Source: Scolanthus callimorphus (lineage: Eukaryota > Cnidaria > Anthozoa > Actiniaria > Edwardsiidae). From it: a stretch of DNA of 64,000 bases. Where the stretch lies: NCBI GenBank assembly GCA_033964015.1, contig CM066919.1:16037646-16101645 (forward strand), given 5' to 3'. The translations under genes and the position numbers were made by a program. The notes under the pieces are model-generated. The model was not told the origin of the DNA and did not search any database. It saw only the letters and a program-made list of their open reading frames with translations. Positions 1-11,232 of this stretch are shown here, one piece after another; position 1 is the first letter of the stretch, and each line of letters starts with the position of its first letter.

Positions 1-363
1 CTGTACCAGCAGATCCCTTTAAGATTTCCCTTTCAGGGATGTGACCGTTCTACGGACTTACTGTACATTATGTTTATATTAAAGGCGTCAGGACGACGTC
101 TACCTTGTATTTTCAAAATACCATATTGTCACCTTCTGAAATGCTCACAAAACAGAAGGAAGAGCAGCTAATGACGTATTCGACCTTGTACAAAGTGTCG
201 AGACGTAAGCAAACGTGCTAGGGTCCTGTTCGGGGGCAGTCAAGCACGTCTCCACAATCCACTGTTTTATGAAGTACACTTCTGTAATTGTACGTATATC
301 CATCTCCTAATTGCAAATGGTATAACCGCTATTGTGATGCACGGCTAATATGTCTTCTTCATT
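1..363. other. Sequence downstream of the zinc-finger stop codon
   Basis: This stretch follows the stop codon of the minus-strand zinc-finger gene and should contain its 3' UTR. I see no coding frame and no canonical AATAAA on the minus strand. The nearest variant is a TATAAA-like site around 70-76. The position of the poly(A) site is therefore not resolved. Confidence 0.4.
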
Positions 364-686
364 TTAACAGGAGGTAGCCCCATGGATCATGAGTTCAGAG
401 TGGAGTTTCAGATGCTCCTGAAGATGCAGAGTGATAGAGAACTCCTTCCCGCACACGAAACACTTGTGTGGCTTGCTGCCGCTGTGGATGTTCATATGAT
501 CTCGTAGATCCCCTTCGCACGTGAACTGGCTACAACAGATGGTGCAGTTATAGAGTGGTGGCTGGGTAACGCCCTCATGAAGCTGTTTATGCTCTTCGCA
601 ATGCACGCGGTAGCTGTCCTCTTTCGAGAACGTCTTGAAGCAAAAGTTACACCGGAATATGGAACGAGCTGGTTTGTTGGCTTGAC
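364..686 (-). CDS. Zinc-finger gene, last exon (fingers 12-14)
   Basis: The acceptor is CATTTTCAG. It encodes three fingers beginning CNFCFKTF, CTICCSQF and CFVCGKEF, then a short tail ending TSC and a TAA stop at 364-366. Confidence 0.9.
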
Positions 687-3600
687 CTGAAAATGATACA
701 ACAATCAGGATTTTCGAGACATCAATGACTTAAAGTTCCTGATCAAAAGTTGTTATACGTGGTTTTGAGGTCCCAAATATTCAACCAGGATATTAAAACA
801 AGAGGAGGTGAAAAACAGTTTTATTAATCGAATTGGGTTTGTTTGGATATCCTGTTGAACCTTTTCTTCGCGTACCAGGTAGTGAACCCAATCGCAAAGT
901 GAGTACACCAATTCTAAATAAAGCCTTAGGAGTGATCACAAAGTAATTGCGAATTACGAATTATCGAATTATCTCCTCAATGGACTTCTCTTTTTGAGAG
1001 AAATGCCTGTGGAGGAGGTTACATTCATCGCGCGTGCAACGTCATCCGTAAGAAAGAATGCAAACATATCCCGGGTGTGTATAGTGTGAAAGTAGCCCTT
1101 ACCCGAGTGCATGGCCCTGTGCTGCCTGAGCGCACTGATGTGCTGGAACACCCTTCCGCACTGCTCACAAACGAATGTACTCTCCACAGAATGACCCAGT
1201 TTGTGCTTCCTTAGCGCGTCCGCACGCCGGAACTCCATATTGCACTCCTCGCACTTGAACTGGTTTGCTCCCGTGTGAAGATTGATGTGCTTCTTGAGGT
1301 CGCTCGACTGTTTGAATGCTCGAGAGCAGATATGACATTTGAAAGGCCTCTCCCCTAAACAACCACAACAACAAAAAACAAACACAACATAAAGATGCTT
1401 CATAGTGAACAGATTCAAGAGATACATGTATGCGGTAAGCGCTCGTTGCCCGGGGGGGGGGGGGGGGGGAAGTCCAATATTTTTTTGTCGGGGATGATCG
1501 TCGGAAATTTTCAGTTGCACCCCTAAAAGATACCAAACATGGCGGGCCATGGCGTGGTTAAAAAAATATATTACCCTAAAGGATATCCTAAAAGATGAGG
1601 TCTTATGTACCAAGTAGGCGCGAAGGACACAGGTAACAGGTGAAAGATACCCATCAAGAAATGTCCGTGTTTTTTTCTAATTTATAGTCTTCTCGAATCG
1701 AATAATCTCTCTGACTTTCACGGTTTTAATTTGGACACAGACACCGTAAAAGATACCAATCTCCCTAAAATTTATTGAAGATCACGATACACCATGTATA
1801 GCCAAAAAGGTGAATTGACACGTACCGGTATGAATACGGACATGGTCACGTAGATGGCTACGCGTTCTAAACATTTTCTCACATACGTCACACTTGAATT
1901 TGAATCTCTTGTTTCCTTGGTGAATAACCGAGTGCTGCTTGAGAAGACTGGCACGAGAGAAACACTTCTTGCACACAGGGCATCGATGCGGTTTGTTGTC
2001 GTCATCTGAGTCCTTGCGAGGTAAACCTGCACAGAAAACACATAAATCATGCTAAGTGATCAATTAATCCAAGTCTATGTGACCCGATTATGGCGGGCCA
2101 AATGGCTCAAAAATGAAAATATACTGGTCGAATTAAAAAATATGTCGATGAGGAAAACAGTGTCAATTGGCGATATCTAAAATAGCGTCGTCATCATTAA
2201 GAAAAACCTATGTCGATTGGAAATACAAGATTTGGTCGATAGGAAAAAACTCTGTCGATAGGAAAAAACTCTGTCGATAGGGAAAAACTCTGTCGATAGG
2301 AAAAAAACTTGGTTAATAGGAAAAAAAACTCTGTCGATGAGGAAAAAACTCTGTCGATAGGAAAAAAAACTCTGTCGATAGGAAAAAAAAACTCTGTCGA
2401 TAGAAAAAAAACTCTGTCGATAGAAAAAAACTTGGTCAATAGGAAAAAACTCTGTCGATGAGGAAAAAACTCTGTCGATAGGAAAAAACTCTGTCGATGA
2501 GGAAAGAACTCTGTCGCTGAGGAAAAAACTCTGTCGATGAGGACAAAACTGTCGGTAGGAAAAAACTCTGTCAATCAGGAAAAACTTGAACGATAGGAAA
2601 AACAAATTGGGGCAGTCGGTACGAATAATGAAGACACGAGATTTGGGGAGGCCTGCAGCTGTTAGCTTGTTGAATTTGATGGATAGTTTGGAATATTCTT
2701 TGGAGCTTACCTCTAGTCTTTTTCTGTGGTGGTCTCGGGGCAATCTCCACAAATTGTGCGTGACCATCCTTGTCGTCATCAGCCTCGATATCGATCTCCT
2801 CTTCTTCCTCCTTGCACCGTGAATATGGCGAGGGAGGTGCTGACATATGTGAAGAGCCTTTCTCCACAAACTGCTGTTGAAGCGACCCAAGCTCCTGCTT
2901 GATCAACTGCTCCTGGATACTTAGGCGAGAATCGGGAGATGGGTGCATGGTACCTCGCGGAAGCATGTACATCGTCTCCACGAAGGCCTGTCTAGAAGGC
3001 ATCAGTCCACGAAGTTGCTCCTCCTCGTTTCGCATCCGTTGGGGAAATCGCAACTTGCGCTCAACACAGAAGTCGCCCGGAGCACCGTAGGGTCCATAAG
3101 GATTAAATGTGATGGGTGCTGTGTGGAAATAGCCTGTAATGGCCCTGTCATCAAGAGGGACATAAGGCTCATTGAAGCCACTCATCAGTGGGGTGGTGGC
3201 TCGTGGAGTAGGACCCTTCCCTTGATCCTCATCATCACTTTCTTCCCGACTTCTATTCGGCGAAGCAACCTCAGAATGAAGTGCTGGGTTCAGGTCTTGT
3301 TGCAGCTGCCCAGCTTTGACACTCTCTGCTTCTTCTCCTTGTGTTTTTGAGCCATCGATTCCGTCCTCATTCTCGTTCTTTGTCTGAGAGACCTTTTCGT
3401 TCTTCGGTGGTGTACTGGAGTGATACTGAATGACAGACACTCTTTGGCATACTGTCACTGACTCAGTCTGGGGCAATGGCGAAGATGCAGGTCTCTCGTA
3501 TAGCCGAGTTTCAACCATGTTTCTGAATTCGGAAGAAGGAACAGGACATTGATCTTTCTTTACTGAAGAGATTTTCCTGTGACCTTCGTGTGTGGGGTGA

Positions 3601-6600
3601 AGCACACCCCCTCCCATATCCTCCAGCCGTTGTACGTAAGGCTTTGGTTGCCAGCTTGAGGTGCTTATCGCCTGCCTGCTCACCTGGTTCCTTCTCATGT
3701 GTTGCTCCTGAAGGGAATACCGTCTGTAAAGTGATCGAAACTGTGGCTGCTCATTAACATCACCTCTTCCCTCCTCTTCAAGGTGCACGTTTGATGTGTT
3801 CGATGCTGGACTCTCCGTTCGCTGAACCAGTTCTGTAGCGTACCTATGACTGGACGTTTCTGTAAACCTTTTTGATGACACTGCCACCTTGTTGTCACTG
3901 TCACCATACACTGCTGAGCGGTGCGCTGCCATAGACGCCATGAATTCAGCTAGTGCCATACTCTCTCGTTTTTCCCTGTCCATGTCTTTCTTTGAGATCA
4001 GACTTGCAGCATTTGCTTTGTTCTCTGTTTCCCGGGCTTCATTCGCATCTTCATGCAGAGTCTCCATTCCGCTTGTTAAATCAGAATGTGAGCGAGTTTC
4101 AGTCTCTTTAACGACAGGTTCCTGTTTTACTTCCACCTCCAGCTCTACATCTGAATGAAGCTCTCTGTGCTTAGAGAAATCGTCCTCAGAAGTAAAGAGA
4201 GCACTGCATAGCGTGCACTTGAAGAATTTATGAACTGAGTTGATGTGTCCACGACAGTGATGTGATCGTGTGAACGCCGAGGGACAAAATGGACATTTGA
4301 AAGGCTTGTCCATGGTGTGAGTGCGGCGATGCTTCTTCAAGTCACTTGATTGTTTGAATCCCTTTTGACAGATATCACATATATATGGACGCTCTCCTGG
4401 AAAAGAGGATAGGATAAAAGAGTGTCAAGTATCATGTATATCAGGTGTGAAATATAAAATCCTCTAAACAATATAAAACTTAATGTTGTTTTCTTTTACG
4501 AAGAGTCGCTTGCAAGACCTAGGAAAATCAACAGACTAACTGCCCAAATGACAGAAAGGTTTGTGAACAGACCAGAAAAGTGATGGCCGAGTAAAAAATA
4601 TGAAAGTGCCATTCCATTTTGTATCCGAACTCCCCCTACAGAAGAGTTTTTCAGAGGGGGACAGCAAATTTTCATTTTCCGAGGAACCAAGGAAGACTTT
4701 TCCTAATGGGATGGTTTACTATTTCGAGGGGGTCAGAAAGAAAGACACTCTTCCGTAGGTATTTCTGAGGGGGGCCAGGAGTGAAATGTTCTCTTCCGTA
4801 GGTGTTTCTGAGGGGGTACCAGGTGAAATTTCTGAGGGGGTTAGAAGTCAAAATGACCTCTTCCGTGGGGGGGGGGAGGGGGTTGTGGGCGATAAATGAA
4901 ATGTCCCAATATTTTCACACATGTGATCTTTGAGATGTAGCTACTTGCAAGGCTTTCCAGATGTGCCATCAGAGCAATACATTCCTCTTGATAACATCAA
5001 TATGTTTGCATCAATATTATGTCATCAGATCCTTATCAGTAGATCAGGTGTTCGTCTTTCACTCCTAGAGCTCATTGGGGCTGCAAGGGCTCCTATTTAC
5101 ATGTGAAATCGCTGACAACTTACCGGTATGAACTCTAATGTGGTCCTTCAGATGTGAAGACACACGAAAACGTTTTCCACAAGTGTCACAAGCATATGGC
5201 TTCTCCCCTGAGTGTAAGCGGAGGTGGATGTTGCGGCTGCTGGGGTGACTGAAGAGCTTGTCACATACATGGCACTTGTAGTACTTTTGGTCACCATGGA
5301 AAGATCTACAATGTTGCCGCCATGGCATCATCCCATTAAAATCTTTGTTACAGCGCTCACATTTGAAGGTGTGGCTCTTCTTGCTATGGCTTGGAGGATC
5401 TGAAACTGGGGATGTACATGAAGATGAAACTGCATCGCATTGGGCCTCTGAGAGAGAGAAAAATACATTAATTTAAACTTAAAAGTCTTTGTATGTATGC
5501 ACCCTTGTGCAGCCTTGCTTATGAATGACAGGACAGGGATCGAAGCTGTTGGCCCTGACAAGGTTTCCCTGCCATTACGGCACAGTTTATAAATAAATAT
5601 GTAAAAAAACTAACTAATAAATTAATTAAGTAATTAAACAAACAAACAAACACATAAATAAATAAAATAGACTACATCTCACATTTGCATAACGGTCCCA
5701 AATTCTCTGAACCACCCTTTCGGTTATTGTACACCAGGCTATTTATATGTAAGCATGAACAAATTCCTGTTTTGCTTAATAATCATTTGCCAGTAAGTAT
5801 ATGACTGGGCTTATTAGTCAACACAGCTTAGGTGAGCTAGGTAAATGTAGCTCAGGGGCATGGTCAGGAAGGCCTTGGTAGGGAATTTTCTTGTCTACAG
5901 GGCTTCTGGCAGGTCACAGAAAAAAAAACAATTGACTGATTGCATTTTTAAACCGCACCGGGGGGAGGGGGGAGGGGGGTTGAGGCCTCCCTTAAAAAGA
6001 CCCCCTCCCCTGGAGTTTCCACTCGTGAAACAGACCCCCTCCCCTGGAATTTCCAACCTCATAAAGGACCTCCTCCCCTGGAATTTCCATTTTTTTTCAG
6101 CAAAATACCCCTGGAAAATCTAGCTCTGGATAAAATGCCCCTGGAAAGTCACCTATTTTACCCCTCTCCCTTGGAATTTCCAGTCTCCAGACACACCCCC
6201 TCCCGTGGAATTTCCAGAGTCCAATACAACCCCCCTGGAAATTTTCCATAGGTCCTCAACCCCCCGGTGCGGTTTAAAAATGCAATCAGCCATTCGCGCA
6301 TTCGCAGAAAAAATAGGCAATTTCGCGGCAAAATTTGCAGAAAACGGTTGAGTTCGCGGGAAAAACAACCGATTTCGCTGGATTTTTTTTAGGTTCAAAT
6401 TCATGGAGAAAAAAAAGGCAGACTTCCACGGGTCGAAGTGGCGTGAAAAAACGGCCCATCGCGTGTGAATTTTACAAGCAAATTTTGGAGAAAATATTCG
6501 CGTGATAGATTTTAAATTGAATTAACGTTTTAATGAAAAAAGAAATGTACAACTCAGTCACTTTGTCCCGAAATACTGTGATCATGGGTTGAGGCAATTA

Positions 6601-9600
6601 CTTAGGAATGGTTTTATATAACAAATGTCATCATTTGCTATTCCATAACAATGAGCTGAGAAATGCGCCAATAGCAACGCTTCTTACATCTTGGCTAATA
6701 TCTAGTTTTCGCGAAATTTAGAACTCCTGGTTGTTTTGAATGTTCTTGTACTCGAGTCACTGGCGAAAGATGCGAGCTAAATTTGCAGGTTTACCTTGTT
6801 TTTAAGGCAAGCAGATAACTCGAAAAGCCGAAACGAAATATGCTGTCATTGTGTGTTTCCAAAAAATATCCATACCCCCCCCCCCACCCCCCCACGGAAG
6901 GGATTTGAATTTTCAGAGGGGTGGGGGGGTTAATGACCGAAAAAAAAATTCCCAGATGGTTAGCAAACCGCATTTCTCGTACGGAGTCGAAAACGCGCTA
7001 AGTGTTGCGTGAATGTTTTGGTTTTTCGCTGAAAAGACGTTGTTCACGCTTTCCTTTTCAAAAACAATGAAATATAGTAAAATTAACTTCTTGTTTTGTC
7101 ATTTGAGAATCCCTCTGTTTTCTGTAGCGAAACTGCTAAGAAGCGTGTTAGTTGTCTAGAATCCTCCCGGGGAGGGGGGGGGGGGGGGACTCCCATATTT
7201 TTGGGGCGGGGGTGCTCGTCGGGCCTGACATTTCGCACGATCATGTTCACCAAGGGAATAATAACAACTGAATGGGTTCCCTAGATTTTGCGCACCCGTT
7301 AATCCTTGCTTTATTCAAAACAAATTTCTTTTTTTGCAATCTATTTTTATTGTTATTTTTTGTAAAACAAGACCATTGTTCAGGTTACATTTTTACTAAT
7401 ATCTTTATTGACGTTTTCTGTCTAAAGCGGTTTGTGAGTTGATGTTTGTTGTACGCGTGAAATTATGAGAATGCGTAATGTGGCGTCTTGCCCAGTTCAT
7501 CTTTTTTGACAAGAATGAAATATTTACACAAATAGCAACTCTCTTTTAAAGCTCCAAATTACAAACGTTGAAAGCATTTTTTTCGCCCTGTTCGCAATTT
7601 GTGAATCTTAAAGTACGATTAGGAAATATTGTTTCACCTATTCGGAGCGGGCTTTTGCAATTATACTCCGTATACCCCATATTCAGTCGATTTCGACGTT
7701 TTTTTCTGACATCGAAATTTCCAGAGGGGGGTGAGGGGTAAACATTTTACGTGCGGAAATTCCAGAGGGGTGGGGGTGACAACCAGGCACCAAAATTGGA
7801 AATTCCAGAGGGGTGGGGGGGGGGGGGGGGGGGGGGGTCATTTCTGAACACCCTTCCGTGGGGGGGTATGGATATTTTTTGGAAACACACATTTTCCATA
7901 CAAATACTGTATTTTTCTTCGGAAATTCCAGAGGGGTGGGGGTTGGGGGGGGGGGGGGGGGGGTCATTTCTCAACACCCTTCCGTGGATATTTTTTGGGT
8001 ACACACATTATCATTCTTTAAGATTTATAGCAAATTCTTACAGATTTCGCGGGATTTCGTGTGCTTTGGTATATTTCGTGGATTTACCCAAATTTGGTAG
8101 GACCGCGCCAATATTTTCTGGAATTGCTCAATAACATTGAACAATTCTAACTAAAATAATTCTAAATAAAATACCTACCAACATTATCATGTTGCTCTTG
8201 TTTATTTCCTTCAATTTCAGTTTTATCAGCATTATGCTCTGTTTTCTCATTCTTCCAGTTTGGATTTTCTGACAATTCTTCAGACTGTCCCCAATTTTCA
8301 GCAGTAGTTTGTGGAAGAAGCTTGTCTTGCAACTCTTGTGATACTTGCAACTTATCAGTACTTTCTTCTAAAACACGTTTAATATTTTCCTGTAAACGGA
8401 ACCTCTTTCTTGGAGGTTCTTTACACTCTGAGGGTACTGTGATAGGACACATTCTCTCTCAATTCTCCAATTTAGTCTTGGCAATTTAGATATTAATTAG
8501 TACAACCATGTTTACCAAGCTGAAAGAAATACATACAATATTACTCAGATGATTCTATGCTACAATTGGACACTACAGGGTCAGTGATTTATTCTTTTAA
8601 ATGTTCTAAATTGTCTCAAAATCTTGAAAACTTTCCAATTAACATCTACAAATACGCTACAAAATTGCTATCCAAGAAAGTGTAATGCCACAACAATTGA
8701 TGTAATGTCCGCAATGCATTCTTTTATTTGTAAATATCTTCCAATGCAATGAATGTTGACATTTTTTCTAGCAGCATGAATATTTGATCATTAACCAAAA
8801 AAGTAAACTAATTATTTCTAATAAAAGTTTCTAAAATCATGAAGCAACTAATTTAAAGTTTCAATAAAAAATGGCTGTTTTCTTCCGTAATGTTTGCAAC
8901 CCAGTATAAAAAAATCAAAACAACTCTGGTTACTTCACAAATGCAAAAACTCCAAGAATGTAATGCAACTAAAAAATATCATATAAAAATCCTTCTGACA
9001 ACCCTCTCGCGTCAAGTCCTGAGACACACCTCTCTCCCCACATGGAAGTAAAATGTACCTGCTGCAGTTTTTATAAATCATTTTTATAAAATCTGCAATT
9101 CCAGAAAAAAATCCATACCCCCACCACAGAAAGAATGCACTTAAACCCCCACCCCATGGGAATTTGCCATTGCCTCTGGGCTCGGGGTATGGATATTTAT
9201 CTGGAATTGCACAATAAACCTTGTGGGGTACTCCTTATATTAAACTAGAACAGGCGACAGTCATATTTTTAAACTTTTGAAAATTGAAAGGATTTCAGGC
9301 AAATCCTAGACCAATATCCTATGTATTTTTTGGGGTAGACAAATTATGGAAAATTTAAATAGATAGTATTTTTGATATGCAGATAAATAGATGACCACCT
9401 CCTGTTTCTGCCCCAGAGTCTTTTTTTTTCATGCACCTGCTTGATCAAAAATATCAATGATTTTCTCATAATAAGTTTACAGCAAAGTTTCTTAACAGAT
9501 TTCCCATACTGCACTGCGGGCTGCAATTAATGGGTCATAGGCTGGAAACAATAAATATTTTGATCAAAATCGCGACAAGTTAATATCACCACTTAGCCCT

Positions 9601-11169
9601 ATATTGTAAACTCATGAATGGATTTGCATATGTATTGTAAGCTGACCTTGGAAACCTTCACACAAACAATAGCTTTTATATGACCTTCAAAGCAATAATA
9701 CCAAACAATATAGGGCTTGGATTGTTCATTATTATTCTTCAGGATAGCCCACAAACAATGTCAGCTTTTACACATGGTAGTTTTAGTTTTAGAGCCACAA
9801 TCAATTACCGTTTTCACACTAGAAGACGAACAAATCGTCTAGACGGACAAATCGTCTGACGATTTGTTCGTCTTTGTACGTCTAGTGTGAATTCAAGTCG
9901 GACTTTAGTGGATTTGTTCATCTATACGAACAAGTTGTCTATGAAAAATCGTCTTCCTAGACAGCCAAACAGACGAACAAATTTGTTCGTCCCGTTTTCA
10001 CATCAGAGGATTTGTTCGTCTACAGACGATTTGTCCGTCCAGACGATTTGTTTGTCTCGTGTGAAAACGGCCAATGCTGATAATTGAAAAGAAGTAATCT
10101 CAAACTCAACTATTAGGTCTCCTCTACTAGTAGTACGTCTCTTATCCTTTCAAAGTGGCTGGTGCAGAAAGTCAAGAAAATGTAAGGAAAAACATCACAA
10201 TCTTTTCCCTTTGATCTATTGCTTCAAGGGTTTGGACTTTTGTTTACTCTAAAACTAGTCTGCAGCTGTTGCGAATGTATGTCAAAATCGCCACACTGTC
10301 TACTCCCCTGGGTTTAGAATGCAGCACGTGTCAAACCTCTTGACACATGTGTATGACACCGTCACATAAGCTTAACTCATCAAAAATATCACAAAAAAAA
10401 TCAGAAAAATGAAAAGTTTTTGTAATCCGTTCGTGAGATTTTTATCAAACAACAGTAAGAACGCGCCTTATTTTAATAAAAATGCACCGAACCCTAGATA
10501 ATCCATAGATGTCTGGCTCGCTCGAGATATCTGTCAGCCTGACCAAACCGGCGAGTGACAAGGGTTATTGAAATTTCTGAAAAACGTGAACTCTCGCATG
10601 TTTCTTTCAAAATTCAGAAACACACAAGAAAACGCAAACATATCAACCAGAACTGTCTGAAAATCTATTAGGAATGTTATTTTAGAAAGATTTATCGAGT
10701 TTTTAAGCAATCTGGATGAATTAAACGGTGGAGAAATACCAAACAGCGTCTGAGGTCAATACTCGTTCACGTTCGCTCACGCATTCACGTAAGCGAACAG
10801 TTCAAAAGCGCTGCATTTTCTCGACCGATTCGTGTGAAAAGCAAAACTCACCTTCACTGTAACGAATCACAACCTTGATTTTCACTGTCCTTCCCGGAGA
10901 GGGCCAGCTCCCCTGTAAAGAAAATAAACTTCGTGAGCAAGTTTCAGACAGCAAAGGAAACGACCACGTAAGGGTAATTCGGTTCACGTAAATATTGAAA
11001 ACACTAACCGATCCAGATAACTCGCTGAATTTGCCACAAACTGCTCCAAATTTCTTGGCGATCAATGACCGAAGTCTCTCCAGTACTCTATAACGCTTTA
11101 TACAAATAGCTCGGTCGTTAAATTTCCTCGTTTCTGTCCTAAATTGGTTTACGATACGCAACGCTCCAT
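364..11169 (-). CDS. C2H2 zinc-finger transcription factor, 14 fingers, eight exons
   Basis: Probable DNA-binding nuclear protein of about 1,080 residues. Exons in transcript order are 11169-11009, 10912-10852, 8427-8179, 5447-5124, 4396-2711, 2026-1826, 1354-1103 and 686-364. Each has a consensus acceptor and GT donor, and all joins keep one frame. Fingers 1-3 are in exon 4, 4-6 at the start of exon 5, 7-8 in exon 6, 9-11 in exon 7 and 12-14 in exon 8. About 450 residues of Ser/Pro/Glu-rich, probably disordered linker follow finger 6. It has an acidic run near its end and two Val/Ile-Lys-Gln-Glu matches to the SUMO consensus. A basic PRKRFR motif in exon 3 is a candidate nuclear signal. The initiator is unresolved: the first exon frame has no ATG after an upstream in-frame TAG, so a further 5' exon (its acceptor would be at 11170) or a start at 8452 is needed. 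I do not recognise an ortholog. Confidence 0.85.
1103..1354 (-). CDS. Zinc-finger gene, exon 7 (fingers 9-11)
   Basis: This 252-base phase 1-1 exon has an acceptor ending TTTAG and donor GTAAGG. It encodes CHICSRAF, CEECNMEF and CEQCGRVF fingers. Finger 9 is very close to finger 4 in its helix (FKQSSDLKKH in both), consistent with internal duplication. Confidence 0.9.
1450..1793. mobile_element. Right-truncated copy of the poly-G Mutator-like MITE (intron 6)
   Basis: It begins with a G run followed by the GGGGATGATCGTCGG terminal motif. It then follows the internal sequence of the complete copy at 33397-33869, including GATACC repeats and the TGGCGGGCCATGGCGTGG block. Similarity stops before the expected right inverted repeat. 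It lies between exons 6 and 7 of the zinc-finger gene. Confidence 0.75.
1826..2026 (-). CDS. Zinc-finger gene, exon 6 (fingers 7-8)
   Basis: This 201-base phase 1-1 exon has acceptor TTTTCTGTGCAG and donor GTACGT. It encodes fingers CPVCKKCF and CDVCEKMF and ends RIHTG with the donor inside the glycine codon. Confidence 0.9.
2125..2608. repeat. Intronic minisatellite, about 20-bp GTCGATAGGAAAAAACTCT unit
   Basis: About 20 degenerate copies of GTCGATAGGAAAAAACTCT-type units fill the intron between exons 5 and 6. Minus-strand frames through it read as repeated FF-S/P-IDRVF, which is an artefact of the repeat and not a protein. Confidence 0.9.
2711..4396 (-). CDS. Zinc-finger gene, large exon 5 (fingers 4-6 and acidic linker)
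   Basis: This 1,686-base exon is one open frame. It starts with fingers CDICQKGF, CPFCPSAF and CTLCSALF. It continues as a long low-complexity region with SUMO-like VKQE and IKQE sites and a Glu/Asp cluster close to its end. Acceptor is TCTTTTCCAG and donor is GTAAGC. It is the best-preserved long open frame in the gene. Confidence 0.92.
4613..4890. repeat. TTTCTGAGGGGG / CTCTTCCGT tandem degenerate repeat
   Basis: Four to five imperfect units contain TTTCTGAGGGGG and CTTCCGTAGGT, ending in a G run. They lie in intron 4. The same words occur in the G-rich repeats at 6865-6950 and 7683-7985, so this is probably a diverged block of that family. Confidence 0.6.
5124..5447 (-). CDS. Zinc-finger gene, exon 4 (fingers 1-3)
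   Basis: The exon is bounded by acceptor TTTCTCTCTCTCAG and donor GTAAGT. It encodes three C2H2 fingers. The first has C-x2-C-x12-H-x4-H spacing and the next two have x12/x3 spacing. A TGEKP-type linker (HSGEKPY) joins fingers 2 and 3. The exon ends inside the glycine codon after HT, phase 1. Confidence 0.9.
5580..5675. repeat. AT-rich simple repeat
   Basis: Short TAAATAAATA and CAAACAAACAAA runs upstream of exon 4 in the intron. No other structure seen. Confidence 0.7.
5937..6289. mobile_element. MITE with about 30-bp inverted termini, CCCCTGGAATTTCC-rich body
   Basis: Left terminus TGATTGCATTTTTAAACCGC plus ACCGGGGGG is the reverse complement of the right terminus ending TGCAATCAG. The body is about 350 bases of imperfect repeats of CCCCCTCCCCTGGAATTTCC. 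It is a non-autonomous element in intron 3 with no coding potential. I could not define a target duplication. Confidence 0.7.
6865..6950. repeat. G/C-run repeat fragment
   Basis: AAAATATCCATACCCCCC and CAGAGGGGTGGGGGGG flank a CACGGAAGGG core. The same words occur at 7683-7985 and, diverged, at 9105-9200. Confidence 0.55.
7166..7245. mobile_element. Left-end fragment of the poly-G Mutator-like MITE
   Basis: CCCGGGG and a G run precede ACTCCCATATTTTTGGGGCGGGGGTGCTCGTCGG, which matches the terminal sequence of complete copies at 33397 and 45755. The remainder is missing. Confidence 0.6.
7683..7985. repeat. Tandem G-rich repeat with long poly-G runs
   Basis: Three copies of GGAAATTCCAGAGGGGTGGGGG occur with runs of up to 30 or more G and CACCCTTCCGTGG blocks. 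Open frames on both strands here are poly-Gly or poly-Pro artefacts. The run could form G-quadruplexes and is likely to be mis-sized in assembly. Confidence 0.75.
8179..8427 (-). CDS. Zinc-finger gene, exon 3 with basic motif
   Basis: This 249-base phase 1-1 exon encodes a Glu/Gln/Lys-rich, finger-free segment with PPRKRFRLQ near its start, a possible nuclear localisation signal. The acceptor is CCTCAG at 8428-8433 and the donor is GTAGGT at 8178. An ATG at 8452, preceded in frame by TGA, lies upstream of this acceptor. It could serve as an alternative start if transcription or splicing begins there. Confidence 0.65.
9105..9210. repeat. Diverged fragment of the G/C-run repeat
   Basis: AAATCCATACCCCCACCACAGAAAG and GGGTATGGATATTT flank an imperfect copy of the repeat seen at 6865 and 7683. 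It lies in intron 2-3. Confidence 0.45.
9808..10070. mobile_element. 263-bp MITE with about 48-bp inverted termini
   Basis: CCGTTTTCACAC followed by GAC-rich blocks (GACGAACAAATCGTCT) at the left is mirrored by GTGTGAAAACGG at the right. Internal sequence repeats the same motif in both orientations, so the whole element is a multi-stem foldback. It lies in the intron between exons 2 and 3 of the zinc-finger gene. No clear target duplication. Confidence 0.85.
10852..10912 (-). CDS. Zinc-finger gene, small exon 2
   Basis: This 61-base exon lies between acceptor TTTTCTTTACAG and donor GTGAGT. It encodes about 20 residues ending IKVVIRYSE and leaves phase 1. Both joins keep the frame, which is the main support. 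Confidence 0.6.
11009..11169 (-). CDS. Zinc-finger gene, first recognised exon
   Basis: The frame is open and rich in Arg, Lys and Leu (central part reads like RYRVLERLRSLIAKKFG). It ends at donor GTTAGT (11008) and joins in frame to the next exon. An acceptor-like TTTTCAG lies just upstream (11170-11176), which suggests yet another upstream exon. An ATG at the exon's first three bases opens only a six-codon out-of-frame ORF. Whether this exon is fully translated is uncertain. Confidence 0.5.
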
Positions 11170-11232
11170 CTGAAAATCTTCGAGTCGACTCCTACACCAG
11201 CCAGCTGCCGAGCATTGCATGCTGTCATCGTT

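Noticed and set aside
2177..2890. Minus-strand open frames rich in FF-IDRVF
   Set aside because: They are translations of the 20-bp minisatellite and of exon 5 in a wrong frame.
7683..8134. Gly- or Pro-rich open frames on both strands
   Set aside because: Produced by poly-G and poly-C runs in the repeat; no coding signal outside the runs.
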